Shown here: piece after piece, positions 53,080 through 62,499 of the stretch
Layout of the letters: each line of letters starts with the position of its first letter
Position numbering within the stretch: the stretch's first letter is position 1
Assembly (NCBI RefSeq): GCF_000969445.1
Contig: NZ_JZEY01000054.1
Span: 248,001 to 312,000 of the forward strand
DNA from: Devosia chinhatensis
GTDB lineage: Bacteria; Pseudomonadota; Alphaproteobacteria; Rhizobiales; Devosiaceae
Direction of reading: 5' to 3'
DNA: 64,000 nt
Program-made: the position numbers and the translations under genes
The notes under the pieces: model-generated
The model's input: only the letters and a program-made list of their open reading frames with translations
Databases searched by the model: none
Told to the model about the DNA's origin: nothing

Positions 53080-56000
53080 CCAGTCTCTCCGCTTGCGTTC
53101 TTTGCCGCGCCTCCGCTTCGGCTTTGCACGCTTACCCGAGGTGACCGATAGTCTGTCGGCAGGCTTAGAGTCGATGAGGAAGTGACCGATCTTCCAGTTT
53201 CGGAAGTACTCCTCCCCGCCAATATACCTCGACAACGTGCCCTCGGCCACGCTCAGCACCATAGATCGATACCTCGGCTGATGGCGGATCGCGTTCTGGA
53301 TCAGGAGCCCGGTCGCAAGTTTTCCGTAGATGGTGGGGCCACCTTCCCACAGTCTCTCAATGGTCTCACGCAGCACTCGGATGTGACTGGCCATGCCCGC
53401 GTTCTTCGTGCCCAGGCCGCTCGCCATAGCATGAATACGATACTTCGTTTCCGGGGTGACGAGCGCCACCAGCCGCTCCACGTCGCCTGCTTCGAATGCG
53501 ATAGACTGATGGCGAAGCGAAGCGAGATCAGCCGTAAGTTGCGCATATCGGTCGGGCGAGAGCATGCCGTTGTGACGAGCGAAGTAGAACACTGCCTGCA
53601 GCCATGCTCCATCCACACCCATGGCCTTCCCGACCAAACGGTAACGCCGATCGTCGCTGACAAGAAGCATGTCGTGCTCCTTCGCCAGGAATATCGGATC
53701 CAACGCTCCTCGGTTGACGTGGTCGACCAGGTCCGTATCGAGATCGTCAGGTGCGTGCACTGGCATGACTTCGAAGTCGGAGGCGAATGACGCTTCGCGT
53801 TTCTCCAATGCCTCTGCTCGAGCGAGTTCCCGCTCTGGTGTCATCTCGTCGAAATGGAACTGGCCCTTGTGGAAAAATGCCGTCCCGCCCCGCTCAGTAC
53901 CTTCGAACCGCTCCCCATCATCCGAAAGCTGCTGCACATCGTCTTGTGTGGAGCGTGCCACCAGCAGTCGGCCAAATACCGATTGAAACACATCGACGGC
54001 ATCCAGCCCAACCAACGTCCAGTGGGTGAGAGTATCGAGCACCGCACCGCGTCCCTTGAACGCGCGGATCATGGCCATCGCGCGCCATCGCTCGGGTTCG
54101 GTGTTCTCGCAGGTGTCGATATCGATACCTTGCACCCTCAATGTCTCGGCGAAGGTGATTACGCTACCACCTGCGATTTCCACGATGAAGGAAAGCGGAA
54201 CTGCATTGTCATTGTAGAGGCCGAGAATGTTCTCTGCTCTCTCACCCTGACGTCGAACCATATCGAGCAGCGGTTGGATATCGTTGTCCTGCGTTCTGAT
54301 GACCCAGAAGCCGTCCTCCTTCGGGAAACGATCGTTGAAGTGCTCGGCAGTGTCCTCGTAGGCATGATGGTATCGGTGACGGACCTGCTCGACGGTCCAT
54401 TCTCGCTCTCGCCCGATCCCGTCCGTTAGGGTGAACGTCTCGCCGGCGCGGTGCCCAATGGCCGCCCCTGCCAAGGAATGATCCTTTGCATAACGTCCAT
54501 CTGCAGGGCGGTTCGGACCGTCTACGATCGTAAATTCGTTGACCTGTCCATCATTGGACACCAGACGAGTCCACATGCCTACGTCGACCGAGGCATCGCT
54601 CAAGCGAGCAAGGTAGGGCATGTGGGTCAAACCCAGGCCTAACCACTTCAGGTTCACGCTGGGATCGTTCTTGTTGTCCTCAAGCACCTGATACCCATGT
54701 TCGAAGGCGTCATCGTAGCGCCCGGCCATGCCAAGCAGTTGCGCCAACTGCATGTGCTCGAGCGGAGTGCCGGTCATCTGGCTAGGGTCAAGTAGGGCGA
54801 CCAACTGCATCACTTCAGGCTTCTTCTTTTGACGAAGCAGTACCTGCGCGAGCATCAGCAGGGGATGCAGTTTGCTCGGAGCGAGTTGCACTGCGGTTCT
54901 GAAGCGTTCCTCTGCCGAAGGGATGTCCTGACGATGGATGTGCAGGATGCCTTCCAGAACCGCCATGCGTTCGGTCTGGCGGATTTCCTCGGGAAGCTCT
55001 TTGAAGAAGCCAAGACCGCGAGCCTTGGGTGGATACTGATAAGCGAAGGCCGCCGAAAGCTCGTCGAGCTCATCGGATGGGACCGTCAAGTCGACGAAAC
55101 CATCGAGCAGCGTTATGACTGTCGAGTGATCGCGCCTACGGCTCGCATAGTTCGCCACCATTTGACGACTGGCTATGTGGCTTTCGGGGGTAATCGCTGC
55201 AACGGCCTGGTCGTAAGCGGCTCTTGCCACCTTCTCAAGGCCTAGATCATCGGCCATCTGCCCCAAGAGCACGGATGGCCGTGCCGCACCTACGTTGTCG
55301 CCGATCCGAGCGATCAAGAACTTCTCCGCACCTGCAGGATCGCGCTTCGCCAAAACCCTGGCATGAGCGCTGTCGACCATCGCCTTCACGGTCGCGACCT
55401 CTGGTTCCGGAACAGTGTCCAGCGAACCGAGCCCGTAGAGAGATGCCAGGTACTTCCAGTCAGCTTCTCTTGCCGAAATTTGGACCCGAAGAAGCAACCC
55501 AGGGCCCTCCTGCGGAAGGCGAGGCACGAGAGACTTGGCGTATGCTCGATCTCCGGTTTCGACAGCAACCGCGGCGGCTCGGATCAACACGTCAGGATCG
55601 TTGCCGGCTGCTGCCAGCCCTTGCTCAATGATCTCTTTTGCCCGTTGGTGGTCAGCAAGCAGAAGCAGTCCGACAACAGCATTGACGCAGAGCGCCAGGT
55701 TGTCTTGCCGTTCCGGCACTTCCTGTTGCCTCGCCTGGTTCCACAAGGCGATGAGCTCATCGGTCGCCCTTCTCACAGTCTCCTTTTCGCTCGGGTCAAG
55801 GCGCCAAGTGCGGGAATGCTGCCCCGTCACGATGGTCTCGATCTCACCTTCAGCCAAGTTCCGACGGAACGTCTCCTCACCTGGCCATCGTTCTGCCGCA
55901 GCGCGTGCTACCTCAACCCAATCCAGTCCGCCCTGGGCGCGCATATTGGCCAGATGGAATTGCTGCACATCCGGCGTCTCCCTCAGTCTCTCGGGTATAA

Positions 56001-56994
56001 GCGAGAGTGGGTCTTCCAAGTCGAGGTTTCCAGCTGCCTGGACGGCATATGCTGCAAGCGTTTCGCTGGTGCCGTCCTTGCCCAATTCCTGCAGGGCGAG
56101 ATCAAGCGCTTCCTGATTTTTAGAATCCAGGATTAGGGACAGAACCTTATTGGCACATGCTTTGGGATCATCCGGCGCGTGTGTCACCGCATCCGCCAGA
56201 AGATCCGACGCCTTTTGCTCGTCGCCCATGTGGAGGTAGCAATGGCCGATGTTGGCTTTGACGCGGAACCATACGTGCCCCGAGTTGGCTTCGGTCAGCG
56301 AAGATTTTAACACTTCCAAAAGCTTGAGAGCCGACTTCGGGTGACCCGAGATCATGAGGTCCCTATAGCGATCGATCTCGAGGTCGAGTTGGGCGTCTGC
56401 TGCGTTGGCAGCGCCGGTCGTGGCGTCAGTTGAAATGATCGCGGTTTGCGACAGGGTGGCCTGAATCGAACCTAGGGTGGCCAAAATCTCCTGATTTTGC
56501 AGGTCCTGTCGCTTGGACACTGCACTGTGGTTTGGATCGAAAGCGTCGGCGCATTCATGCTCCGCAAGCCGCTGCTCAATTGTCCCCCATCCCCATGCAC
56601 GAACGATGATTCTCCGCCCGAGCATGCGCTGCTCTTCGGTCAGCTTGGCCGCAAAGGTCTGGAGCGGACCGTCATCATCGGCAGTGTAGGTAAAGAAGTA
56701 TTCTGAAAGCTTCGGCTCCCACTTCAGAGCCTTCTCGAAGTCCCTTCGGAACTCCTCCTCGGTCGGCATCTTGTGATGACCATTGCACTTACATTGAACA
56801 CCGACGATTTTGCTGGGATCCGCGTCGCGGTATCCGAACATGTCCATGCCGTGCTGCTCTTGGCCTCCTCTGCCAAAGCGGTTCAATGAGTCGTCCTTCA
56901 GAACCTTTCGCCACAGGATGCTGGAGCCCTGTTCGAAATCCTGCCAGTTCTTAGGCTTAGGAACCTGTACTTGTGAGTATGCAGACGCAGCCAT
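53050..56994 (-). CDS. 1314-residue Mrr-like nuclease / TPR / GreAB-C-like / PIN-like protein (candidate defence gene)
   Basis: The N terminus (about 15-150) looks like an Mrr/PD-(D/E)xK nuclease: GGQEQHGMDMFGY gives Asp51, and VGVQCKC gives the QxK (Gln67, Lys69) seen in Mrr relatives. Residues about 200-820 are TPR-type helical repeats (GHCYLHMGDEQKASDLLADA, LAQVLLRQKKKPEV). At about 824-875 HSLAGAAIGHRAGETFTLTDG resembles the C-terminal domain of GreA/GreB. From about 975 to 1175 a PIN-like fold is likely: AVLDTLTHWTLVGLD (Asp987) and DMLLVSDDRRYRLVGKAMGV (Asp1114/1115). The C terminus is very basic (KRAKPKRRRGKERKRR). It follows tniQ by 108 bases on the same strand as transposon cargo. 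An anti-phage or conflict role is inferred. Confidence 0.8.
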   Translation of the reverse strand: MAASAYSQVQVPKPKNWQDFEQGSSILWRKVLKDDSLNRFGRGGQEQHGMDMFGYRDADPSKIVGVQCKCNGHHKMPTEEEFRRDFEKALKWEPKLSEYFFTYTADDDGPLQTFAAKLTEEQRMLGRRIIVRAWGWGTIEQRLAEHECADAFDPNHSAVSKRQDLQNQEILATLGSIQATLSQTAIISTDATTGAANAADAQLDLEIDRYRDLMISGHPKSALKLLEVLKSSLTEANSGHVWFRVKANIGHCYLHMGDEQKASDLLADAVTHAPDDPKACANKVLSLILDSKNQEALDLALQELGKDGTSETLAAYAVQAAGNLDLEDPLSLIPERLRETPDVQQFHLANMRAQGGLDWVEVARAAAERWPGEETFRRNLAEGEIETIVTGQHSRTWRLDPSEKETVRRATDELIALWNQARQQEVPERQDNLALCVNAVVGLLLLADHQRAKEIIEQGLAAAGNDPDVLIRAAAVAVETGDRAYAKSLVPRLPQEGPGLLLRVQISAREADWKYLASLYGLGSLDTVPEPEVATVKAMVDSAHARVLAKRDPAGAEKFLIARIGDNVGAARPSVLLGQMADDLGLEKVARAAYDQAVAAITPESHIASRQMVANYASRRRDHSTVITLLDGFVDLTVPSDELDELSAAFAYQYPPKARGLGFFKELPEEIRQTERMAVLEGILHIHRQDIPSAEERFRTAVQLAPSKLHPLLMLAQVLLRQKKKPEVMQLVALLDPSQMTGTPLEHMQLAQLLGMAGRYDDAFEHGYQVLEDNKNDPSVNLKWLGLGLTHMPYLARLSDASVDVGMWTRLVSNDGQVNEFTIVDGPNRPADGRYAKDHSLAGAAIGHRAGETFTLTDGIGREREWTVEQVRHRYHHAYEDTAEHFNDRFPKEDGFWVIRTQDNDIQPLLDMVRRQGERAENILGLYNDNAVPLSFIVEIAGGSVITFAETLRVQGIDIDTCENTEPERWRAMAMIRAFKGRGAVLDTLTHWTLVGLDAVDVFQSVFGRLLVARSTQDDVQQLSDDGERFEGTERGGTAFFHKGQFHFDEMTPERELARAEALEKREASFASDFEVMPVHAPDDLDTDLVDHVNRGALDPIFLAKEHDMLLVSDDRRYRLVGKAMGVDGAWLQAVFYFARHNGMLSPDRYAQLTADLASLRHQSIAFEAGDVERLVALVTPETKYRIHAMASGLGTKNAGMASHIRVLRETIERLWEGGPTIYGKLATGLLIQNAIRHQPRYRSMVLSVAEGTLSRYIGGEEYFRNWKIGHFLIDSKPADRLSVTSGKRAKPKRRRGKERKRRDWLGHNGPPRP

Positions 56995-57102
56995 GACCTA
57001 TGCCAACTTCGGCACGAATCTGCCGCCACCAAGAAGGTGCGAGCGCAAGAAGCATAAGTAAAGAGCGGCGCGGTTTTGACCAATCAGCCGACTGAGGTCT
57101 TA

Positions 57103-59130
57103 TTATTTGCAATCGGTAGTCCGAACTCTCCCAGAGCGATCTTTCGACCTCTTGTTCCAATCCGGTCGAATTGCATGATGCTTGAAGCTGGGGGCCAAAG
57201 GCAGCCCCAAAGCGTTTTGGTGCCGCAAGCGCTCGGTGCTGTTCTTGAAGACCTTTGGCCTGGGCGATCGGAGCGCGGCCCGCACGGCTTCCTCGCGACG
57301 ATACAGCGTAAGAGCGATCTCGCCCGTCGTCTCAATCGGATCGACGCCGTTCTCGCTAAGGTGGCGAATGACTACCCTTGGGCCCTTCACCCCCAGCATC
57401 GACGAGAGTTCGGCGGTACGGATGTAAGTCGCCTTGAACGCGTCGATCATGGCCTGCGTGATCGAAAGGTTCGTACCTTCGCCGACAGGCACTACCAGTT
57501 CGTTGGAGATGCAGCTGCGAAGCTGGTTGTAGTTCATGCCCATCATCGGCGCGGCTTCCCGCAACGGGTATCCGTCACGCCTCTCCAGCTTCATGATGCG
57601 CTGGGCCTCGCTTCGAGACACCATCAGTCCCGACATGCCGGATGCTTGCTGATCGATAGCCCTGAGAGGCAGCGTGCCGTCCAGCACTAACCGCAGCACC
57701 TCGGCCCGCGTCGCGAACATCTTCGTTGGCCAGTACATGTTGACCAGATCCTCCGGCGCGACCGACACGTCAGGCCTCACCAAGGAGCGAAGACCGTCAA
57801 GGAACGCGCTTGCCGTTCCGGGCTCGAAGTACCAGTTGTTCCACTGCGCATCGCGAAGCCGCCGATCGCGCTTGTCGCCTCGCTTGCCCTTCGCTGGCTT
57901 ATTCCTGTCGAATGGGCGGCACACGTAGGCGAGGTGACCCAGGTCGGCCAGTTCGATGGCGATCTGCCGACGAACGCCAAGGATTTGCATCACCGCATCC
58001 ATGGTCTCAAGGCTGCGCACGCGCTCAAGGTAGGGTCCCACAACGGCCGGCGGCATCATGTTGCCGATGGGATGATCCGATGCGACAGGATAATCGAGCG
58101 TCTTCGCAAGCCGCATCGACAACTCGACGTTCATTCCGAGTTGCGAGGCGATGACGCCCATTGGCACTCCCACCGCCGGCGCACCATCAACAACGATGCG
58201 ATGAGGGACGATGAAATTCTTTTCGGCATGGCGATCGATCTCCTGCCTAATGGCAGATGCCAACGGGCAGTCCGAGCGGATGCCAGGCTCGTTTCTCAGC
58301 CAGCGCAGCAGGCTTCCATAGGTTCGAATCGTGCTGGTTCTATCGGCTTCCGTGCGCCTGCTCACCAGTTCGTCCAGCAATTGGTCCAGGTTGACTGGAA
58401 ATTCGGCAAGCGCACGGTATCCGGCCCGCAGCAGTTGCCCGATGCCGAACGCTCTACGAGCCTGGTCGACGGTCATCGTCTCGGCAAGGAGGCTGCGTCC
58501 AAGGCGCTCCATAACATGCAGGGCCTTGCCCAGACTCGTGCTGTCGAGCAGAGGATGAGGGTGCTGACCGGTGCCCAGCAGCCGGTGCACGACGTAGCTG
58601 TCCACCTCGGCATCCACAGCCGACACGGAGCATGCTTCGACCTCTCGAAGGTCGTGCGTCAATCGGCAATGGGTCATGGCGTGCTCGCCATGGCGCAATG
58701 GCTTGTCGCAACCGCATCGATTGACGAGCTCGACACCATGGAACGGGCAAGCGGTCACGGTGGTCACATCCCACCACACCCGGTGATATGGTTCCTCGGC
58801 AAGACAAGCCGGACACCAACGCCGCCACATCTCGCTGAAGTACTCGGATCGCAGCCATTGCCCCAGTAGTTCGACGCCTTCATCGAGCCGCTGTGCCGTC
58901 GCATGCCGAAGCATCTCCTCATCGGCTCCGCAAAGGTGAGCCACTAGCATCAGGTCGGCCTTCGCTACCGAGTGGTTCGACGGCACGCCACAGTTGCGCA
59001 GCACTCGACGGAAGCTGGATGAGCCATTATGGGCGACAGTCCGCAACAGAAGCGCGTGCGCCGGCTCATCGGCTTGATGAGCCACCTGTAGGGGAAAGGG
59101 CCGTCTTGATGTCGTGTCGACCCCGGTCAT
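57103..59130 (-). CDS. tniQ: TniQ/TnsD-type target-selection protein
   Basis: 675 residues. The N-terminal TniQ domain carries a zinc cluster: WCPACLAEEPYHRVWW, then TACPFHGVELVNRCGC (Cys106, Cys109, Cys128, His131, Cys139, Cys141), as in TnsD/TniQ. The long C-terminal part contains further helix-turn-helix-like segments (LREAAPMMGMNYNQLRS, ELSSMLGVKGPRVVIRHL). TnsD proteins bind a fixed chromosomal attachment site and recruit TnsC. The size fits TnsD, not the short TniQ of CRISPR-associated elements. It starts inside the tnsC stop codon. Confidence 0.9.
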   Translation of the reverse strand: MTGVDTTSRRPFPLQVAHQADEPAHALLLRTVAHNGSSSFRRVLRNCGVPSNHSVAKADLMLVAHLCGADEEMLRHATAQRLDEGVELLGQWLRSEYFSEMWRRWCPACLAEEPYHRVWWDVTTVTACPFHGVELVNRCGCDKPLRHGEHAMTHCRLTHDLREVEACSVSAVDAEVDSYVVHRLLGTGQHPHPLLDSTSLGKALHVMERLGRSLLAETMTVDQARRAFGIGQLLRAGYRALAEFPVNLDQLLDELVSRRTEADRTSTIRTYGSLLRWLRNEPGIRSDCPLASAIRQEIDRHAEKNFIVPHRIVVDGAPAVGVPMGVIASQLGMNVELSMRLAKTLDYPVASDHPIGNMMPPAVVGPYLERVRSLETMDAVMQILGVRRQIAIELADLGHLAYVCRPFDRNKPAKGKRGDKRDRRLRDAQWNNWYFEPGTASAFLDGLRSLVRPDVSVAPEDLVNMYWPTKMFATRAEVLRLVLDGTLPLRAIDQQASGMSGLMVSRSEAQRIMKLERRDGYPLREAAPMMGMNYNQLRSCISNELVVPVGEGTNLSITQAMIDAFKATYIRTAELSSMLGVKGPRVVIRHLSENGVDPIETTGEIALTLYRREEAVRAALRSPRPKVFKNSTERLRHQNALGLPLAPSFKHHAIRPDWNKRSKDRSGRVRTTDCK

Positions 59131-60197
59131 TTGGCGAAGTCCGGCAACTTCTGCTTGGCCGAACGCAGGTTGGTGACATCATCTGCGTGGGGGTGGACGT
59201 CGGTGGCGGCCACATCTTTCCGAAAGGTGAGCTCGCGCCGACGCCGAGAACTTGGACCGAATGGATTGGCTCGCCTCCTATCACCACGACGAAGAACCTC
59301 GAATGCGGACGACAAGCTTGGATCGTCAACTGCCTCCTTCCCATCGTCATAGGCGTAGGAAGTCGCTCGGAAGAGCAGCTTCATGACGTGGTCGAGCAAT
59401 CCGTCCGTGGCGAGATGCATCTTCTTGGCCATAGCGGCATCACCCAAGGGGGAGGCGCAGGGGAGCGGAAGTTCGCCCTGAAGACCCTCCATGATCTCGG
59501 TCCATTCCTTTTTGTCGCCGGCATCGTTCCAGTCGAACGGAAGCATGGGGAGATCACCGCCGCTCCGGCGCCGGAACTGCTTGTAGATGTCGTGCAGGCT
59601 TGCGAGCTGCTCGGTGCCGGCGAACACGCATTGACAGATATTCTCCCCCAGCAATTCCTTGAGACCGCGGACCGCCTTGCTGGCGAACCGCTCGGTCCTG
59701 TCCTCCACCACGTGGGTGAACTCATCGAAGATCAGCAGTTTGACTTGTTGTTGCGACATCTGCCGAAGAAGCACCGACTTCAGGTCCGTGACGTTGTCAC
59801 TGCTGGCCTCTTCCGCGCCGAGCGCCAGAACCATGGCCTTCAGCATGTTGGGCAGGGTAGGGTTCGCCGGCGTCGATACGCGGACCACGGGTCGCTTGAT
59901 CCCGCTCGGCGTCTTGAACGGCCCGCCATAATGACCGACGAACTGACGCAGGACGGTGGTCTTGCCAACACCGGACGGTCCATACAGCAGCCCTGCCGTC
60001 GCCTCCATGCCCGTGCCCGCCTCGTTCAACACGTCCTCCAGCCAGTCCCAGGCTTCGTTGTACTGGGAATATTCGATCACCTTCGTGCCGATGACCGTGA
60101 GGATGCGCTTCTTTTCAGGGTCCTGCGTCGTCAGGATCTTCGCGATGTCATCGGGATACATGCCATCGATATTCTTCAGCAGCTCAAGATTCAGCAT
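59127..60197 (-). CDS. tnsC: TnsC-type transposition AAA+ ATPase
   Basis: 356 residues. Walker A is GPSGVGKTT (Lys79), Walker B is VKLLIFDEFTH (Asp158-Glu159), and the sensor region is CVFAGTEQLASL. TnsC polymerises on DNA, reads the target protein and activates TnsAB. It has a GAGG ribosome site within the end of tnsB (14-base overlap) and overlaps tniQ by four bases. Confidence 0.93.
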   Translation of the reverse strand: MLNLELLKNIDGMYPDDIAKILTTQDPEKKRILTVIGTKVIEYSQYNEAWDWLEDVLNEAGTGMEATAGLLYGPSGVGKTTVLRQFVGHYGGPFKTPSGIKRPVVRVSTPANPTLPNMLKAMVLALGAEEASSDNVTDLKSVLLRQMSQQQVKLLIFDEFTHVVEDRTERFASKAVRGLKELLGENICQCVFAGTEQLASLHDIYKQFRRRSGGDLPMLPFDWNDAGDKKEWTEIMEGLQGELPLPCASPLGDAAMAKKMHLATDGLLDHVMKLLFRATSYAYDDGKEAVDDPSLSSAFEVLRRGDRRRANPFGPSSRRRRELTFRKDVAATDVHPHADDVTNLRSAKQKLPDFAK

Positions 60198-62499
60198 TGA
60201 TGAACCTCAGTGGTCTTCTCTCGCGCCGCCCTCGGCGACTGGCAGGCACCGCCTGAACAGGTTCCTCGGGTTTGCCAGTAGCTGATTTCGGCTCCTCTTC
60301 TGGAACGCTGGAGCCTTGTTCCTCGCCCTTTTCATCGTCGGACTCGGCAACGGAGACCTGCTCGTCCGCTTTCGATGGAAAGGGATTCTCAGTGTGCTGC
60401 CTGCCAGTGTTGCGCTTCTTGCGCCGCTTTCTTTCTTCGATCAGGGCGTCGGTCGCTGCCTCATCTTGCTTGGCTGCGTCCTCATCCTCCTCGTCATGAA
60501 GAGTGAGGTCGAGGTGACCGTCCTCGTTCTGATCAACGATGGCTTTGCGCAGGTCCTCGATAATGTTCTTGCCCTTGCCGAGATAACGGGCCACCGCCAG
60601 GTTGGCTCGCTTGTTCTTGCGTGATCCGATCAGCTTCTCACCCAACTCGAACAGCTCGACCTTGGCCAGCAAGAGGTGTTTGAAGTGCAGGCGACGGCCG
60701 CCAGGCACGTTTCGCGAGGCATGTCGGCGGATGACGTAGTGCTGATGCTTAGACAAGCCCTCGGCATAGTCGAACCTGGTGCACGGAACCGAGAAACTGA
60801 TGCCGCGATCGTCGTCAACGATCCACACATGCCCGATGTCCTGAGGGTCGTACCGAATGACGACGCGCGGGTCCTTGTCGAATCCCGAACGATACAGCGC
60901 CAATTCCGGCGAGTTGTACCGGAGCCCGAACAACGCGATGCCGCGTCGCTCTGCGAGTCGCTCCTCATAGGCGCCGACCAGTTCGATGAGGCTGGAGTGC
61001 TGCCGCACGAGGCGCGGTGGACGGATCGCCACGCCCTCTCTCCAAAGGTTGATCCGCAACTGATCCGTGTGAGGCTCAAAATCCTGATGATGGATATCGA
61101 CGATGGCCTTTGTCACGATCAGCTTCATCGCGGACAAGGTGAGAGCGGCATCCTTCTCCGGATCGTAATCGCGGACGTTGTCGCCCATGCGAAGAACCTT
61201 GCCGGGAAACATGTCCAGAAACGAAGTCTGCACCGTTCCCCAGAAGCGTTCGATCTTGCCCTTCTTCCAAGGCTCGCCGGGCGGGATGTAGTCCACGTTG
61301 CAGCCAAGTGCCTTCGCGGACTCCTCGAAGGAGCGAGCATGGAAAGCGGCATCGTTGTCGATGAAGAATTGGAAGGGCACCCCGTTGACCGGGTAGTCGT
61401 TGCGAACCACCCTTCGACCGTCCTCGTCATCAGGGACCCAGTCCAGGTCCTTCATCTCGATGACGTGCTTCAAGCATCGCGCCGCCGCCACGTACGATGG
61501 CGGATCGAAACCGATGTCGAAGCCAGCAATGACCCCGGAGTAGCAGTCGATGGCTGCCATTAGGTACGGCGTGCCGAGGGGAAGCCCGGTTTTGTCATCG
61601 ACCACCATCAATCTCAGATACTTGAAATCCGCTTCCACTCGCTCGAAGGGGAACGTTGGTTCGGGCCCTGTGCCGACCGGGTACATCTCCTGGCGCGTGA
61701 CAGCCTTCCCGTGCCGCCTCAGCAGGCGCTCTGCTCGGTTGACGTTGCTGCAGGCCGTGCAGAACGTTCTGTAGGTAGGCCAAAGCTGGGCCTCTGGATC
61801 CTCCTCCAGCAAGGCCTCCACAGCATCTCGCCCTCCGAGATACTTGACGCAGTGCGCAACCGCCACCTTGTAGGCAGTTGCCTTGGTTGGCCTGTCGAGT
61901 TGGAGCCACCGCGTCTTGCCTTTCTCGATCGCCGTCTTCATGTACTCGGCAAGCCGGTCGGTTCTGTTGCCCTTCCGACGAGAGGATGGATTGAGAGCGC
62001 GAATGTCGCGGCCAGCTCGAGCCCAATCCTTCCACCAGCGGTAGACAGTGCTCCAGGAATGCGATCCGGTGTCGGAATGAGCTGCCGCAACGGAGTCGCA
62101 AACGGGCTGCAATCTTGCCTGTGAGCGGCTGAATTCCGGACCAAGATCATCGATGGCCTTGCAGTAGCGAAGGCGCCGCAGCATCTCGCGTCGTTCGGAA
62201 GCGTTGAACGCCCTCAGCGACCTGCGCAGCGACTGCTGGATGCCGATAGGAAGACCGAACTCGTCACGGGAGACGAAGAACAGTTTTTCGGCCTGCCACC
62301 AGGCCTTGATGTCGGCGCTGGAGATCTTGTGCAGGGCGTCCGGCGCGTCCGGGTCCGAGAAGATGAAGCCGACTGGCTTGCGAGAGCCGCCTTCGCAAAT
62401 GAGGCGTTTGCCGTGCAGCTCGATCGCGTCGCCGGTGCGGAGGTAGACGTCGTTGTCATCCTCCTCACGCTGCGAAGGCTGGTTGCCCATGTAATTCAT
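60184..62499 (-). CDS. tnsB: TnsB-type DDE transposase
   Basis: 771 residues. The RNase H-fold core shows RVEADFKYLRLMV (Asp291), FFIDNDAAFHARSFEE (Asp381) and KGKIERFWGT (Glu417), a complete DDE triad with the MuA/TnsB spacing. Upstream helical DNA-binding segments (SWSTVYRWWKDWARAG) and a charged C terminus that could contact TnsC follow the family plan. It cuts the 3' ends and joins them to target DNA. It overlaps tnsA by four bases. Confidence 0.94.
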   Translation of the reverse strand: MNYMGNQPSQREEDDNDVYLRTGDAIELHGKRLICEGGSRKPVGFIFSDPDAPDALHKISSADIKAWWQAEKLFFVSRDEFGLPIGIQQSLRRSLRAFNASERREMLRRLRYCKAIDDLGPEFSRSQARLQPVCDSVAAAHSDTGSHSWSTVYRWWKDWARAGRDIRALNPSSRRKGNRTDRLAEYMKTAIEKGKTRWLQLDRPTKATAYKVAVAHCVKYLGGRDAVEALLEEDPEAQLWPTYRTFCTACSNVNRAERLLRRHGKAVTRQEMYPVGTGPEPTFPFERVEADFKYLRLMVVDDKTGLPLGTPYLMAAIDCYSGVIAGFDIGFDPPSYVAAARCLKHVIEMKDLDWVPDDEDGRRVVRNDYPVNGVPFQFFIDNDAAFHARSFEESAKALGCNVDYIPPGEPWKKGKIERFWGTVQTSFLDMFPGKVLRMGDNVRDYDPEKDAALTLSAMKLIVTKAIVDIHHQDFEPHTDQLRINLWREGVAIRPPRLVRQHSSLIELVGAYEERLAERRGIALFGLRYNSPELALYRSGFDKDPRVVIRYDPQDIGHVWIVDDDRGISFSVPCTRFDYAEGLSKHQHYVIRRHASRNVPGGRRLHFKHLLLAKVELFELGEKLIGSRKNKRANLAVARYLGKGKNIIEDLRKAIVDQNEDGHLDLTLHDEEDEDAAKQDEAATDALIEERKRRKKRNTGRQHTENPFPSKADEQVSVAESDDEKGEEQGSSVPEEEPKSATGKPEEPVQAVPASRRGRRERRPLRFINAES

